From the NCBI GenBank assembly GCA_964596065.1, contig CAZQSM010000001.1, forward strand, positions 130,293-194,292: a stretch of 64,000 bases of DNA. The letters run 5' to 3'. The notes below the pieces were generated by a model. That model ran no database searches and was not told where the DNA came from. It saw nothing but the letters and a program-made list of their open reading frames with translations. The DNA comes from SZUA-254 sp964596065. GTDB lineage: Bacteria; Bacteroidota; Ignavibacteria; UBA10030; SZUA-254. Below are positions 53,825-62,392 of this stretch, piece by piece. The position numbers were made by a program, and so were the translations under genes. Each line of letters begins with the position of its first letter. Position 1 is the stretch's first letter.

Positions 53825-55197
53825 CCGGGGATCGGCTCAAACCTGGCGGTGAAATGCCGGAGCATCGGCGCCTCGTATACGATCCGGTACCCGGGAAGGC
53901 TGTTTCTCGCCCGGAACAGGTCCGTGACCACCTCGATGACGTAGTCGATATGGCTTTGCGTGTACACCCTGCGCGGGATCGCGAGCCTGACCAGGTCCAT
54001 CGGCGGTGGGACGAACGATCCGCGCGAATCTGTTTTCCCGAACATCACGCTCCCGATCTCCACCGACCGGATCCCCCCGAGCCGGTAGAGCTCGCAGACG
54101 ATCGATTGCCCCGGGAACTGCGCGGGTTTCAGGTGGCCGGCGAATTTGCGGGCGTCGAGGTAGATGGCGTGGCCCCCGGGAGGCTGCAGGATCGGCACGC
54201 CGGCCGCCGTGAGCTTCTCGCCGAGATACTCCACCGACCTGATGCGATACCTGAGGTATTGCTCGTCGACGATTTCCTCCAGGCCCTGTGCCATCGCCTC
54301 CAGGTCGCGTCCGGACAAGCCCCCGTAGGTGGGGAATCCCTCCGTCACGATGAGGATGTTCCTCGCGTCGCACGCCATCGCATCGTCGTTCATCGCCAGA
54401 AAGCCCCCCATGTTGACGAGGGCGTCTTTTTTCGCGCTCATGGTGCACCCGTCGAAAAAGGAGAACATCTCCTTCGCGATCTCCTTCACGCTCTTCGCGG
54501 CGTATCCCTGTTCGCGTTTTTTTATGAAGTAGGCATTTTCCGCGAACCTGCAGGCGTCGAGGAAGAGTGGTATTGAATATTTCGCCGAGAGTTCCCGCGT
54601 CTTTCTGATGTTCTCCATCGACACGGGCTGACCGCCGCCGGCATTGTTCGTGACCGTCAGCATCATCAGCGGTATGTTTTCCCTTCCCTTTTCGACGATA
54701 AATCGTTCCAGAGCATAAAGATCGATATTCCCCTTAAAATCATGAATAGCTGAAGTATCACGAGCCTCGGGCAGTGGAAAATCGACAGCGACGGCGCCGG
54801 AGTACTCGACGTTGGCGCGAGTCGTGTCGAAATGGGTATTGTTCGGAATGAACTTGCCGGCCCCACCGTTGAGAGTGAAGAGTATTTTTTCGGCCGCCCT
54901 CCCCTGGTGCGTGGGAATGATATTGGCGAAACCTGTCAACTCCTTCACGGCCGCCTCGAAACGGTAGAAACTCCTCGCCCCCGCGTACGATTCATCGCCG
55001 TCCATCATCCCGGACCATTGTTTGGCGCTCATCGCCGACGTTCCGCTGTCGGTGAGGAGGTCAATCAGCACGTCGACCGCCCTGATGAGAAAGGGGTTGA
55101 AGCCGGCGGCCGCGAGGATCTCCTCACGCTGTGGAATCGTGGTGAAGTGGATCGGCTCAACCGCCTTGATCTTAAAGGGTTCGATGATTGTTTTCAT
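53821..55197 (-). CDS. tnaA: Tryptophanase (beta-eliminating lyase)
   Basis: 458 residues, close to E. coli TnaA (471). The PLP lysine lies in TMSAKKDALVNMGG (about residue 252). Points that separate tryptophanase from tyrosine phenol-lyase favour TnaA: VEIGSVMFGK in the C-terminal domain and LRHFTARF at the end, where tyrosine phenol-lyase has LRFFT. The enzyme splits tryptophan into indole, pyruvate and ammonia. No tnaC leader or tnaB permease is present, and it is inside an apt-containing operon, so it appears not to be regulated as in E. coli. It starts two bases after the apt stop. Confidence 0.9.
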   Translation of the reverse strand: MKTIIEPFKIKAVEPIHFTTIPQREEILAAAGFNPFLIRAVDVLIDLLTDSGTSAMSAKQWSGMMDGDESYAGARSFYRFEAAVKELTGFANIIPTHQGRAAEKILFTLNGGAGKFIPNNTHFDTTRANVEYSGAVAVDFPLPEARDTSAIHDFKGNIDLYALERFIVEKGRENIPLMMLTVTNNAGGGQPVSMENIRKTRELSAKYSIPLFLDACRFAENAYFIKKREQGYAAKSVKEIAKEMFSFFDGCTMSAKKDALVNMGGFLAMNDDAMACDARNILIVTEGFPTYGGLSGRDLEAMAQGLEEIVDEQYLRYRIRSVEYLGEKLTAAGVPILQPPGGHAIYLDARKFAGHLKPAQFPGQSIVCELYRLGGIRSVEIGSVMFGKTDSRGSFVPPPMDLVRLAIPRRVYTQSHIDYVIEVVTDLFRARNSLPGYRIVYEAPMLRHFTARFEPIPG

Positions 55198-55199
55198 GT

Positions 55200-55745
55200 T
55201 CAGGATACTTCGTCCTGATAGATAAGAAGTGAGTGGACGGGATGACCTCCAAGTTCCCGCCGTCCGTTCAGAAACGACAATTCGATCAGGAAGACCAGTT
55301 CCCGGATCTTTCCCCCCAACCGTCCGACCAGCCTGGATGTCGCCGCGGCCGTCCCCCCGGTCGCGAGGAGATCGTCGACAATGAGGACCGTTTCCCCGGC
55401 GGAGATGGCATCCTTGTGTATCTCAAGGGCATCCTGACCATACTCCAGTGTGTACCCCTCCCGGATGGTCCCGGCGGGGAGTTTCCCGGGTTTTCGAACG
55501 GGTACGAACCCGGCGCCGAGCCTCGATGCAAGCACCGCGCCGGGGATGAATCCCCTGGCCTCGATCCCGACGATCTTGTCGATGCCGGCGCCTTCGTACC
55601 GTTTGACGAGCGAGTCGATCGCTACGCCGAACGCTTTGGGGTCGAGGAGCAGCGGTGTGATGTCCCTGAAGAGAATCCCGCGTTTCGGGAAATCGGGAAC
55701 AGGACGGATGAACGCCCGCAACCGGTCGATTTCGGGGGTCACCAC
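55200..55745 (-). CDS. apt: Adenine phosphoribosyltransferase
   Basis: 181 residues, typical. The PRPP-binding motif VLIVDDLLATGGTAAA (about residue 122) and the N-terminal PDFPKRGILFRDITPLL are the family hallmarks. It salvages adenine to AMP. It overlaps the enoyl-CoA hydratase stop by seven bases and precedes tnaA by two. Confidence 0.95.
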   Translation of the reverse strand: MVTPEIDRLRAFIRPVPDFPKRGILFRDITPLLLDPKAFGVAIDSLVKRYEGAGIDKIVGIEARGFIPGAVLASRLGAGFVPVRKPGKLPAGTIREGYTLEYGQDALEIHKDAISAGETVLIVDDLLATGGTAAATSRLVGRLGGKIRELVFLIELSFLNGRRELGGHPVHSLLIYQDEVS

Positions 55746-56521
55746 GCTGGGGGCTCCTTCTTCCCGAAGGAGTCGAGCCCTCGCCTGAAATCATCGGTTT
55801 TCCGGGCGAGGGCGTTGAGATGGGCCGAATATTCCAGGGCGTCGGGAAGCGGCATCTCCGGGAGCCTTGCAAGGAGGTCCTTCGTCAGGGCAAGGGAGGA
55901 TCCGCTCGTGGAGGACGCCAGTTGCGCGGCGAATTGAGCAACGTGGTCGCAGAGCCTGTCGTGGGGAACCGACCCGGTGGCGAGGCCCCGCCGGACCGCG
56001 CCCGCGGCGTCGAGGACACCCCCCTGCAGGACGAACTCGCGCGCCGCCGACTCCCCCATGCGCCTGATCAGAAAGAAGAGGATCACCGCGGGGACGAACC
56101 CGATCCGCACCTCGGGCACGCCGAGCCGCCCGTGCTGCTCCGAGACAAAAACGAAATCGCACGCGCTTGCCAGGCCGCAACCGCCGCCCATCGCCGCGCC
56201 GTTGACCATGGCGATGACCGGCTTCCTGAGCGTATGGATGGTCCGGAGCATCGTGAGCAGGCTGCGAGCGTCCTCCAGGTTTTCGTGCTCACCGAGTTCG
56301 GAGACGCGGCGGAGGTAGCCGAGGTCCATTCCGGCGCAGAAGGATTTTCCTTCGCCCGTAAGGACGGCGATCCTGATCGCGGCGTCGCGGTTGATCGCGA
56401 GGAAGGCGTCTGTCAATTCCCGGATCATGACGTCGTCGAGCGCGTTGCGGCGGTCGGGCCGGGCGAGGGTGACAGTCGCGACGCGGTCCGTCTGGTCGAG
56501 GGTGATCGAGGTGTATTTCAT
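55739..56521 (-). CDS. Enoyl-CoA hydratase/isomerase-family protein
   Basis: 260 residues from ATG 56521; a longer frame to 56539 adds six residues without support. The crotonase fold shows GKSFCAGMDLGYL (oxyanion loop 1, about residue 64), GAAMGGGCGLASACDFVFVSE (oxyanion loop 2, about 108) and GVPEVRIGFVPAVI. The catalytic pair of hydratases (two glutamates) is partly kept (E in PEVRIG). It might act in fatty-acid, amino-acid or methylglutaconyl-CoA-type pathways; context does not say which. Confidence 0.9.
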   Translation of the reverse strand: MKYTSITLDQTDRVATVTLARPDRRNALDDVMIRELTDAFLAINRDAAIRIAVLTGEGKSFCAGMDLGYLRRVSELGEHENLEDARSLLTMLRTIHTLRKPVIAMVNGAAMGGGCGLASACDFVFVSEQHGRLGVPEVRIGFVPAVILFFLIRRMGESAAREFVLQGGVLDAAGAVRRGLATGSVPHDRLCDHVAQFAAQLASSTSGSSLALTKDLLARLPEMPLPDALEYSAHLNALARKTDDFRRGLDSFGKKEPPAW

Positions 56522-56588
56522 GCGTGGCAAAAATAGCAAAGTTCATTGCAAGAAACAACCGGCGCCGGGACGGGACCGGGCGGGAGGA

Positions 56589-57245
56589 TCAGGAACCGGC
56601 GGCCGCCTTCAGGTCGCGGACGGCGGAGGGTATGTCCGGCCTGGAAAAAATGGAGTTCCCCGCGACGAGCACGTCCGCACCGGCGCGGACGATCGCCCCT
56701 GCGTTGGAGGCGTCGACGCCGCCGTCGACCTGGATGCGGATGTCGCGGCCGAGCTCCCGTATCATCGATGCCGCGGCGCGGATTTTCTCGAGGGACCCCG
56801 GAATGAACGACTGCCCCCCGAACCCCGGATTCACCGTCATGATCAGCAGCAGGTCGACGAAGGGGAGGATTTCCCCGACGGCCGCCAGGGGGGTAGCGGG
56901 ATTGAGGGTCACCCCCGGCTTGAGGCCGAGGGCCCTGATGGCCTGAATCGTCCGGTGGAGGTGGCCGCACGTTTCGACGTGCACGGTGATGCGGTCGGCC
57001 CCGGCCCGGGCGAACGCCTCCAGGTAGCGGTCAGGATCCGTGATCATCAGGTGTGCGTCGAGGGGGAGTTTCGTCAGCGACCGGACCGCCTTCACGACCA
57101 TCGGACCGAATGAGATGTTCGGCACGAAGTGCCCGTCCATCACGTCGAGGTGGATCCAGTCGGCGCCCCCATCCGCGAGTTCGCGGACCTGGCGATCGAG
57201 CCGCGTAAAATCGGCGGAAAGGATTGACGGTGCGATGAGTGCCAT
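56589..57245 (-). CDS. rpe: Ribulose-phosphate 3-epimerase
   Basis: 218 residues. IAPSILSADFTRLDRQVREL, WIHLDVMDGHFVPNISFG, DAHLMI, MTVNPGFGGQSFI and IQVDGGV are all present, giving both metal-binding histidines and catalytic aspartates. It interconverts ribulose 5-phosphate and xylulose 5-phosphate in the pentose phosphate pathway. The ATG lies nine bases after the PASTA gene stop. A gap of 67 bases separates it from the hydratase gene. Confidence 0.96.
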   Translation of the reverse strand: MALIAPSILSADFTRLDRQVRELADGGADWIHLDVMDGHFVPNISFGPMVVKAVRSLTKLPLDAHLMITDPDRYLEAFARAGADRITVHVETCGHLHRTIQAIRALGLKPGVTLNPATPLAAVGEILPFVDLLLIMTVNPGFGGQSFIPGSLEKIRAAASMIRELGRDIRIQVDGGVDASNAGAIVRAGADVLVAGNSIFSRPDIPSAVRDLKAAAGS

Positions 57246-57254
57246 GCGGGCCGG

Positions 57255-58016
57255 TCAATATTCCGAGGGGGAAGAATCCTTGGCCGCGCCCTGCACGACG
57301 ACGAGGTCCACCGCCTGGCCGGCCTCCACCAGCTCTCCGGGGTGCGGATACTGCTCGATGACGGTGTTCGGCAGGAGGTCCGGTGACGGGATATAGGTGA
57401 CGTTTCCGACCGTGATCCCCGCCGCCTCCAGCAATTTTTTCGCCTCCGTAAGCGATTTGCCGGTCGCGTCGGGCACGGCGATGTGCTGTGAGACCGGTCC
57501 CAGGCTGACGATGACGCCGATCCTCGTCTCTTTCCTGACTGTCGCCCCCGGGGCCCGGCTCTGCTCGATGATCGTGTTGACGGGATAATCGTCGGATGGT
57601 TCGTGGGACACTTCCCCGAGCCGAAGCCCGGTCCGTTCGAGTAAAAAAGTCGCGTCGCGGAGCGTCCGCCCACGGATCCCCGGCACACTCACCGAAACCT
57701 CGCCGCCGCTCAGCGTCAGGTAGACGCGGCGGCCTTTCTTGACCGAGTGCCCCGCGATCGGGTTCTGGACCACGACTGTGCCCGCGGGGTGTTCAGGATC
57801 GGGACGGACGTCCCCCTCCTTCCCCTCCAGACCGACCGAATCGAGCAACAGTGTGGCTTCCGCCAGGTTTCGGCCGACCACGTCCGGGACCTCCACAGTG
57901 GAACCATGTTCCACGTACCAGGGAAGGAGAAAATCGTTACAGACGACGAAAAGGAGGAAAAAGAGCGCGATTCCGAGGAAGATCTTCTTGAGGAAGCGCT
58001 TACGGCTGGATTCCAT
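57255..58016 (-). CDS. Membrane-anchored triple PASTA-domain protein without a kinase domain
   Basis: 253 residues. A short cytoplasmic basic start (MESSRKRFLKK) and one transmembrane helix (FLGIALFFLLFVVCNDFLL) lead to three PASTA repeats of about 65-70 residues, each with the pattern VPxxxGxxLxxAxxLLxxxG (about 35-105, 106-175 and 176-250). PASTA domains bind peptidoglycan fragments or beta-lactams; normally they belong to Ser/Thr kinases or penicillin-binding proteins. Here no kinase or transpeptidase domain exists in the gene or nearby, so it is a stand-alone sensor or wall-binding protein. Such proteins are common in the Chlorobi/Bacteroidota group next to rpe. Confidence 0.92.
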   Translation of the reverse strand: MESSRKRFLKKIFLGIALFFLLFVVCNDFLLPWYVEHGSTVEVPDVVGRNLAEATLLLDSVGLEGKEGDVRPDPEHPAGTVVVQNPIAGHSVKKGRRVYLTLSGGEVSVSVPGIRGRTLRDATFLLERTGLRLGEVSHEPSDDYPVNTIIEQSRAPGATVRKETRIGVIVSLGPVSQHIAVPDATGKSLTEAKKLLEAAGITVGNVTYIPSPDLLPNTVIEQYPHPGELVEAGQAVDLVVVQGAAKDSSPSEY

Positions 58017-58064
58017 GTCCGGCCAGGATGTGAAATAAATTTTTCGGGCGGCTCATTGGTCGAA

Positions 58065-58095
58065 AAAATATAGGAAATCAATACCGGGATTACAA
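58065..58095 (-). promoter_or_regulatory. Bacteroidota-type promoter of the PASTA-rpe operon
   Basis: Minus strand TTG (58093-58095), 20 bases, TATATTTT (58065-58072); predicted start near 58058, 42 bases before the ATG. Confidence 0.65.
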
Positions 58096-58141
58096 ATATA
58101 CGGGACCGAGTGGAAATTCCCGGGCCGGCCGGCGTTGCGAT

Positions 58142-58171
58142 TGAGACATTTTCTGGGCATTTTATGTTCTC
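58142..58171 (+). promoter_or_regulatory. Bacteroidota-type promoter of the metallophosphoesterase gene
   Basis: TTG (58142-58144), 19 bases, TATGTTCT (58164-58171), followed immediately by the small hairpin TCCACC-TACA-GGTGGA (58171-58186) at or near the transcript 5' end. Confidence 0.5.
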
Positions 58172-58213
58172 CACCTACAGGTGGATTCTCACAATTAACG
58201 ATATTGTCGTCAA

Positions 58214-59461
58214 ATGAGGTTTTTTTCCATTCAGATCATCAGTTTCATTTTCTTCCTTGGTATCCAGGTGTACCTGTATCGGTCATTTCGCCTCTTTTTA
58301 GGGAGCCGACAGGGTTATGGAAAATTTCAAACGCTGCTCACGACGTTCTTCCTGATCTTCGGCCTCCCCCTCGTCATCGGCCTGGTCCTGAAGCTCTCCG
58401 GCGTCCGGACGCCCACCTGGGTCACCGTCAACATTCTCCCCCCGATCTATCTCTGGCACCTGATTTCGTTGCTGCTCTTTATCCTGCTGATCGCCGGTAA
58501 GCTCCTGAAACTACCCTTTTTCACGCTGGGATGGATGCTGGGGCGGTTCGAGAAAACAACACCGATCGTCCGGGCGGTGGTGGAGAATCCGGGGGTGCGG
58601 CGATTCGACGCGCGGCGGCGGCAGGTGATGCGACAGGGATTGACCGCCCTCACCGGCGCCGTGGCCCTCGGCTCGGCGTACGACATCTACCGCAAGGATA
58701 CTTTCGACACGACGACCATCAGGCTGCCTGTCATCGGGTTGCCGGCGTCATTTCATGGTTTTTCGATCGGATTCATCAGCGACATCCACTCAGGAATTTT
58801 CATGTCGGGCGAGAGGATGCGGTCGTATGCCGAGGCGGTAAACCGGATCGGCGCCGATATGATCGTGGTAACGGGCGATTTCGTCAACAGTCAGCTCGAG
58901 GAGGTTTATCCGCTCAGGGAGGCCTTCAGCATCCTCTCGGCGGAGTATGGCGTCTTCGGGGTCCTCGGGAACCACGATTTTTACACAAGGAAAGTGGACG
59001 AGGTCGCGGGGGAAATCGAGCGCGCTGGAATCTCCCTTCTCAGGAATCGCCACCTCGAGATTCGGAAGAACGGGGAGGTCATACACCTCGCGGGGGTGGA
59101 TGACACCGGGAATGAGACCACCGCCGCGCGCTATTTCCGGTCTGTGATCGGGGCCGGGGCCGCGGCCATTCCCCGGCTGCTCCTCTGCCACCGTCCCTAC
59201 TTCTTCCCTGACGCGGCCGCGGCCGGATTCGACCTGCTCCTCGCCGGCCACACCCACGGCGGGCAGGTGGTGCTCGGCGAGCTCGGGACGGACGTGCTGG
59301 CGCCGGCCCGGCTCGTCTCACCCTATGTCGCTGGGATCTATTCCCACGGAGGATCCAGGATGTATGTCTCGCGGGGTATCGGCACGGTGGGCGTGCCCTT
59401 CAGGCTGAACTGCCCCCCCGAGATCACGCAGATCGTGCTCGAACGGGCCGCGATCTCCTGA
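58214..59461 (+). CDS. Membrane-anchored metallophosphoesterase
   Basis: 415 residues. Three to four N-terminal transmembrane segments (residues 3-20, 38-56, 70-100) precede the calcineurin-like domain with its metal motifs DIHSG (about residue 190, usual D-x-H), GDFVNS (about 222), GNHDFY (about 256) and GHTHGGQ (about 352). The YaeI/YkuE-type membrane phosphoesterases have this plan and often act on lipid or nucleotide phosphates; the substrate is unknown here. It converges on the multihaem cytochrome gene, 12 bases apart. Confidence 0.9.
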   Translation: MRFFSIQIISFIFFLGIQVYLYRSFRLFLGSRQGYGKFQTLLTTFFLIFGLPLVIGLVLKLSGVRTPTWVTVNILPPIYLWHLISLLLFILLIAGKLLKLPFFTLGWMLGRFEKTTPIVRAVVENPGVRRFDARRRQVMRQGLTALTGAVALGSAYDIYRKDTFDTTTIRLPVIGLPASFHGFSIGFISDIHSGIFMSGERMRSYAEAVNRIGADMIVVTGDFVNSQLEEVYPLREAFSILSAEYGVFGVLGNHDFYTRKVDEVAGEIERAGISLLRNRHLEIRKNGEVIHLAGVDDTGNETTAARYFRSVIGAGAAAIPRLLLCHRPYFFPDAAAAGFDLLLAGHTHGGQVVLGELGTDVLAPARLVSPYVAGIYSHGGSRMYVSRGIGTVGVPFRLNCPPEITQIVLERAAIS

Positions 59462-59473
59462 CCAGGCCGGGCA

Positions 59474-61459
59474 TTACCTTCGCGGGAGAGAGTAGATGTA
59501 TTCCCTGATCGCCCTGATCTGTTCCCGGACATCGCCGTTGAAATCGTCCGAGTAGGGAGAGGGTTCCACCAGGTCCGGGAAGAAATTCGGCATACGGGTG
59601 CCCGGTGCGATCGAATCTGGCATCGCAATCCAGGAGTCGACCCACTCGGGCTTGAGACGCGTCGACGCCATCGAGAGGTCCGGCGCGAGGTCGGCTGGTT
59701 CCCTCCCTTCCGGGACCGCACCGGTGTAGTGGCAGCTGAGGCACTGGAGGTCTTCGAACAGCCGCCTGCCCGCGGCGACATACTTCGGATCGGGCGCGCG
59801 ATCACGGTAATCCCGGAGACCGAGCGTCTGTTTGTGCAGGCCGAGGAAGTAATTCGAGATGGTGGTGACTTCCGCATCCGAGAGGCCGAACGTCGGCATC
59901 CGCACCTTCAGCCAGGGCCTGATCGTCGCGGGAGACTTCAGGAATGAGTGGAGCCACTCCTCCTGGACCTTCGATCCCTCGGGAAGCAGGAACGGCGGGG
60001 CCATCCCCTCCCCATCGAGGACAGCGCTGATCGCGCCCCCGATCTCCTCTATTTTGTGACAGTTGATGCAGTTGTAATGCTGGGTCAGCCTCCGCCCGGC
60101 CTCCACGTTCTGGACGATACGGTCGTACGGCCTGCGGTATTCCGCTTCGGGCACCTCCTTGGTCATCCCCCGCATCACCGTCCTCAGCATCACGATCTCG
60201 CTGTCCGCAAGGGCGAACACGGGCATCTTCGACGCGATCCGGTCGGTGGCGAACTGCCGGGAATCCCGGATCTTGCCGAAGAACCAGTCGTCCCACGTAT
60301 GGGGGACTTTCGTGTCACCGAAGTCGATCTCGTCGACCCGTTTCCTCCCCAGGTTCGACAGGGAGACGCTGACCTTGTTCTCTTTTTCAAGCCCGGGGAT
60401 CACGTGACAACCGGCGCACCCGTACTCCCGGACGAGGTTGAACCCGGCTTTCTTCACTTCCTCCGAGGCGAGGTCGATCCCGACTGATTCAAACGTCCTG
60501 TCGTCGCGCAGCGTCGCGATGTAGGCGACGATATCCCTCGCCTCCTGGTCGCTCAGTCGCAGGTTCGGCATCTGCGTGGCCGGACGAAACGCCCTCGGAT
60601 TCTTGAGCCACGCCAGGAGCCAATCCGGGTCGAGCTTGCTGCCGGCCCTCGACAGCTCCGGGGCGATGTCGAAGCTGAACCCCCTCTCCTTCCGCATCCG
60701 CTCATCGTCACCGACCACGTGGCATCCCTTGCAGCCGACCGTCTCCACGAGGTTTTTCCCCCTCGAGGCGTTGCCGCCGGCCGCCGAGCCGCCCGTCCGC
60801 CGGGGGGCCGGGTTTCCGGCGCTCATCAGGAAGGAGGTGATCGCGGCGGCCTGTTGCCCGTCGAACCTGAAGTTCGGCATGCGCGTGTGCGGGTTGTATT
60901 CCTTGGGATTGCGCACCCACCGGTAGAGCCATTGCGGNNNNNNNNNNNNNNNNNNNNNNNNNNNNNNNNNNNNNNNNNNNNNNNNNNNNNNNNNNNNNNN
61001 NNNNNNNNNNNNNNNNNNNNNNNNNNNNNNNNNNNNNTCGTGGACCGATTTTTTCCAGAAATAGTACGCCTCGTCACCCTTGCTCTTGGCGAACGTCACC
61101 GCCCGGACCGCGTCCAGGAGCCGATGGTCGAGTTTGTCGATCGACTCCAGGGCACCGCGCACGTCGGCCGATTCGAGCGCGGCGTCGAGGGAATCCCTTT
61201 CCGCGAGGAGCTCCTTGAGCGCCGCGGAATCGAGGCCGGCCTGTTCGTCGGCCAGTCGTTGCCTCCACCCTTCCGCGGAGCGTTCGAGATACCGGGCCTG
61301 GTACTCCTTCCACGGCCTCCTGGTGGAAACCTCGTCGATGACGGACCACATCGTGCCGATGAAAAGGAACCCGGAGAGGAGGAGGTAGATGCCGCCGTAC
61401 GACCTCTCTTCGATCGGCGTTTCCGCTCGTTTCTTCAGAACGTCAAATATTCCCGGCAT
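59474..61459 (-). CDS. Multihaem cytochrome c of the second bc-type complex (interrupted by a 100-N gap)
   Basis: 661 codons if the N run is counted at face value; the frame is consistent on both sides. An N-terminal transmembrane helix (GGIYLLLSGFLFIGTMW, about residues 21-37) and a charged helical stalk (about 45-135) come first, then a series of cytochrome c modules, each ending with a W..NP...MPxF motif. Four CxxCH sites are visible: CKGCH, CAGCH, CINCH and CLSCH. A fifth module, PQWLYRWVRNPKEYNPHTRMPNF right after the gap, has its CxxCH in the missing sequence. It should accept electrons from the Rieske protein and pass them to a terminal acceptor. Adjacent cytochrome b subunits support this. 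Confidence 0.87.
   Translation of the reverse strand: MPGIFDVLKKRAETPIEERSYGGIYLLLSGFLFIGTMWSVIDEVSTRRPWKEYQARYLERSAEGWRQRLADEQAGLDSAALKELLAERDSLDAALESADVRGALESIDKLDHRLLDAVRAVTFAKSKGDEAYYFWKKSVHXXXXXXXXXXXXXXXXXXXXXXXXXXXXXXXXXXPQWLYRWVRNPKEYNPHTRMPNFRFDGQQAAAITSFLMSAGNPAPRRTGGSAAGGNASRGKNLVETVGCKGCHVVGDDERMRKERGFSFDIAPELSRAGSKLDPDWLLAWLKNPRAFRPATQMPNLRLSDQEARDIVAYIATLRDDRTFESVGIDLASEEVKKAGFNLVREYGCAGCHVIPGLEKENKVSVSLSNLGRKRVDEIDFGDTKVPHTWDDWFFGKIRDSRQFATDRIASKMPVFALADSEIVMLRTVMRGMTKEVPEAEYRRPYDRIVQNVEAGRRLTQHYNCINCHKIEEIGGAISAVLDGEGMAPPFLLPEGSKVQEEWLHSFLKSPATIRPWLKVRMPTFGLSDAEVTTISNYFLGLHKQTLGLRDYRDRAPDPKYVAAGRRLFEDLQCLSCHYTGAVPEGREPADLAPDLSMASTRLKPEWVDSWIAMPDSIAPGTRMPNFFPDLVEPSPYSDDFNGDVREQIRAIREYIYSLPRR
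60938..61037. other. Assembly gap of 100 N inside the multihaem cytochrome gene
   Basis: Exactly 100 N; the flanks are not repeated. True size is unknown, but the reading frame is open on either side and the missing part probably holds the first CxxCH. Confidence 0.98.
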
Positions 61460-61480
61460 AGGCGGCGGCGATTCGGCAGT

Positions 61481-62365
61481 TTAAATGTTGAACCAGGGGG
61501 TGACCCAGACATATTTCACGTTCAGCGCGATCCGGAGCACCATCTTGATGGGGAGCGACATCATCGCGAGGAACAGGAAGGCCGTGATTCCGTAGCGCAC
61601 GGGCCCCAGCTTCTTCAGGAGCTCGGTGTTCTTCTTCCAGATCCAGTAGGCGGGCGCGAGGAGGAAATACCCGGTGACGAGCAGCGCGCCGAAGATGAAC
61701 GCCGCGGGATTCAGGCTCGTGTCGGGGTTGTGGGTTGGGATTCCGAACAGTTCCGAGAGGTCGACGTTGGTGAGGGCCACCACCCTGTGGGTGTCCCAGG
61801 TCTCCCAGGGGAAGAAAAAGTACCAGCCGGGCCCTCGCCAGAAGGTCCCGAGGACGATCAGCGACACCCAGAGCACGATGAACCCGAAACAGTAGACCCA
61901 GAGCGCGTATTTTCGCTCCCGGTAGGTGTAATACCCGTTCCCCTTCTCGTTCACGTCGATGTACGGGATGGCCATCAGGCCGACGATGATCAGCGTCGGC
62001 AGGACGACGCCTGCGATCCAGGGGTCGAAATAGACGAGCATCTCCTGGAGCCCGAGGAAATACCATGGCGCCTTCGAGGGATTCGGCGTCAGCGTCGGGT
62101 TCGCGGGCTCCTCGAGGGGCGCGTCCAGGAGGAACGACCAGAACACGAGGATCACCATCACGAACAGCGTGGCCAGGAACTCGACGCGGACCAGGTGGGG
62201 CCACACCTGGATCTTTTCGCTGAGCCGCGCCTCGTCCGACATCTCCTGGGAATCGTTCTTGAGGGCGCGTTTGAACCCCCACCAGGTATAGACGATCACC
62301 AGCAGGAGCAGGCCGACGATCGGGATGTTGTCGGGCTTGGAAATCAGCAGCCAGATATTATGCAT
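61481..62365 (-). CDS. Cytochrome b C-terminal half (subunit IV-like) of second bc-type complex
   Basis: 294 residues, far longer than plastid subunit IV (160). About seven hydrophobic helices are visible. The PEWY-like motif appears as KAPWYFLGLQEMLVYFDPW near residue 93. Extra helices beyond the classic three (near residues 131-150, 170-185, 240-280) and a soluble loop with NPDTSLNPAAF suggest an added C-terminal domain, as in menaquinol:cytochrome c reductases with multihaem partners. It follows the b6-like gene by 27 bases. The haem c attachment cysteine of b6f-type proteins cannot be located. Confidence 0.85.
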   Translation of the reverse strand: MHNIWLLISKPDNIPIVGLLLLVIVYTWWGFKRALKNDSQEMSDEARLSEKIQVWPHLVRVEFLATLFVMVILVFWSFLLDAPLEEPANPTLTPNPSKAPWYFLGLQEMLVYFDPWIAGVVLPTLIIVGLMAIPYIDVNEKGNGYYTYRERKYALWVYCFGFIVLWVSLIVLGTFWRGPGWYFFFPWETWDTHRVVALTNVDLSELFGIPTHNPDTSLNPAAFIFGALLVTGYFLLAPAYWIWKKNTELLKKLGPVRYGITAFLFLAMMSLPIKMVLRIALNVKYVWVTPWFNI

Positions 62366-62392
62366 GGGAGGCGCCGTTCGGAGAGTGAGATG

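Noticed and set aside
53821..55197. Tyrosine phenol-lyase
   Set aside because: The C-terminal LRHFTA and the VEIGS segment agree with tryptophanase; tyrosine phenol-lyase has phenylalanine in the first place.
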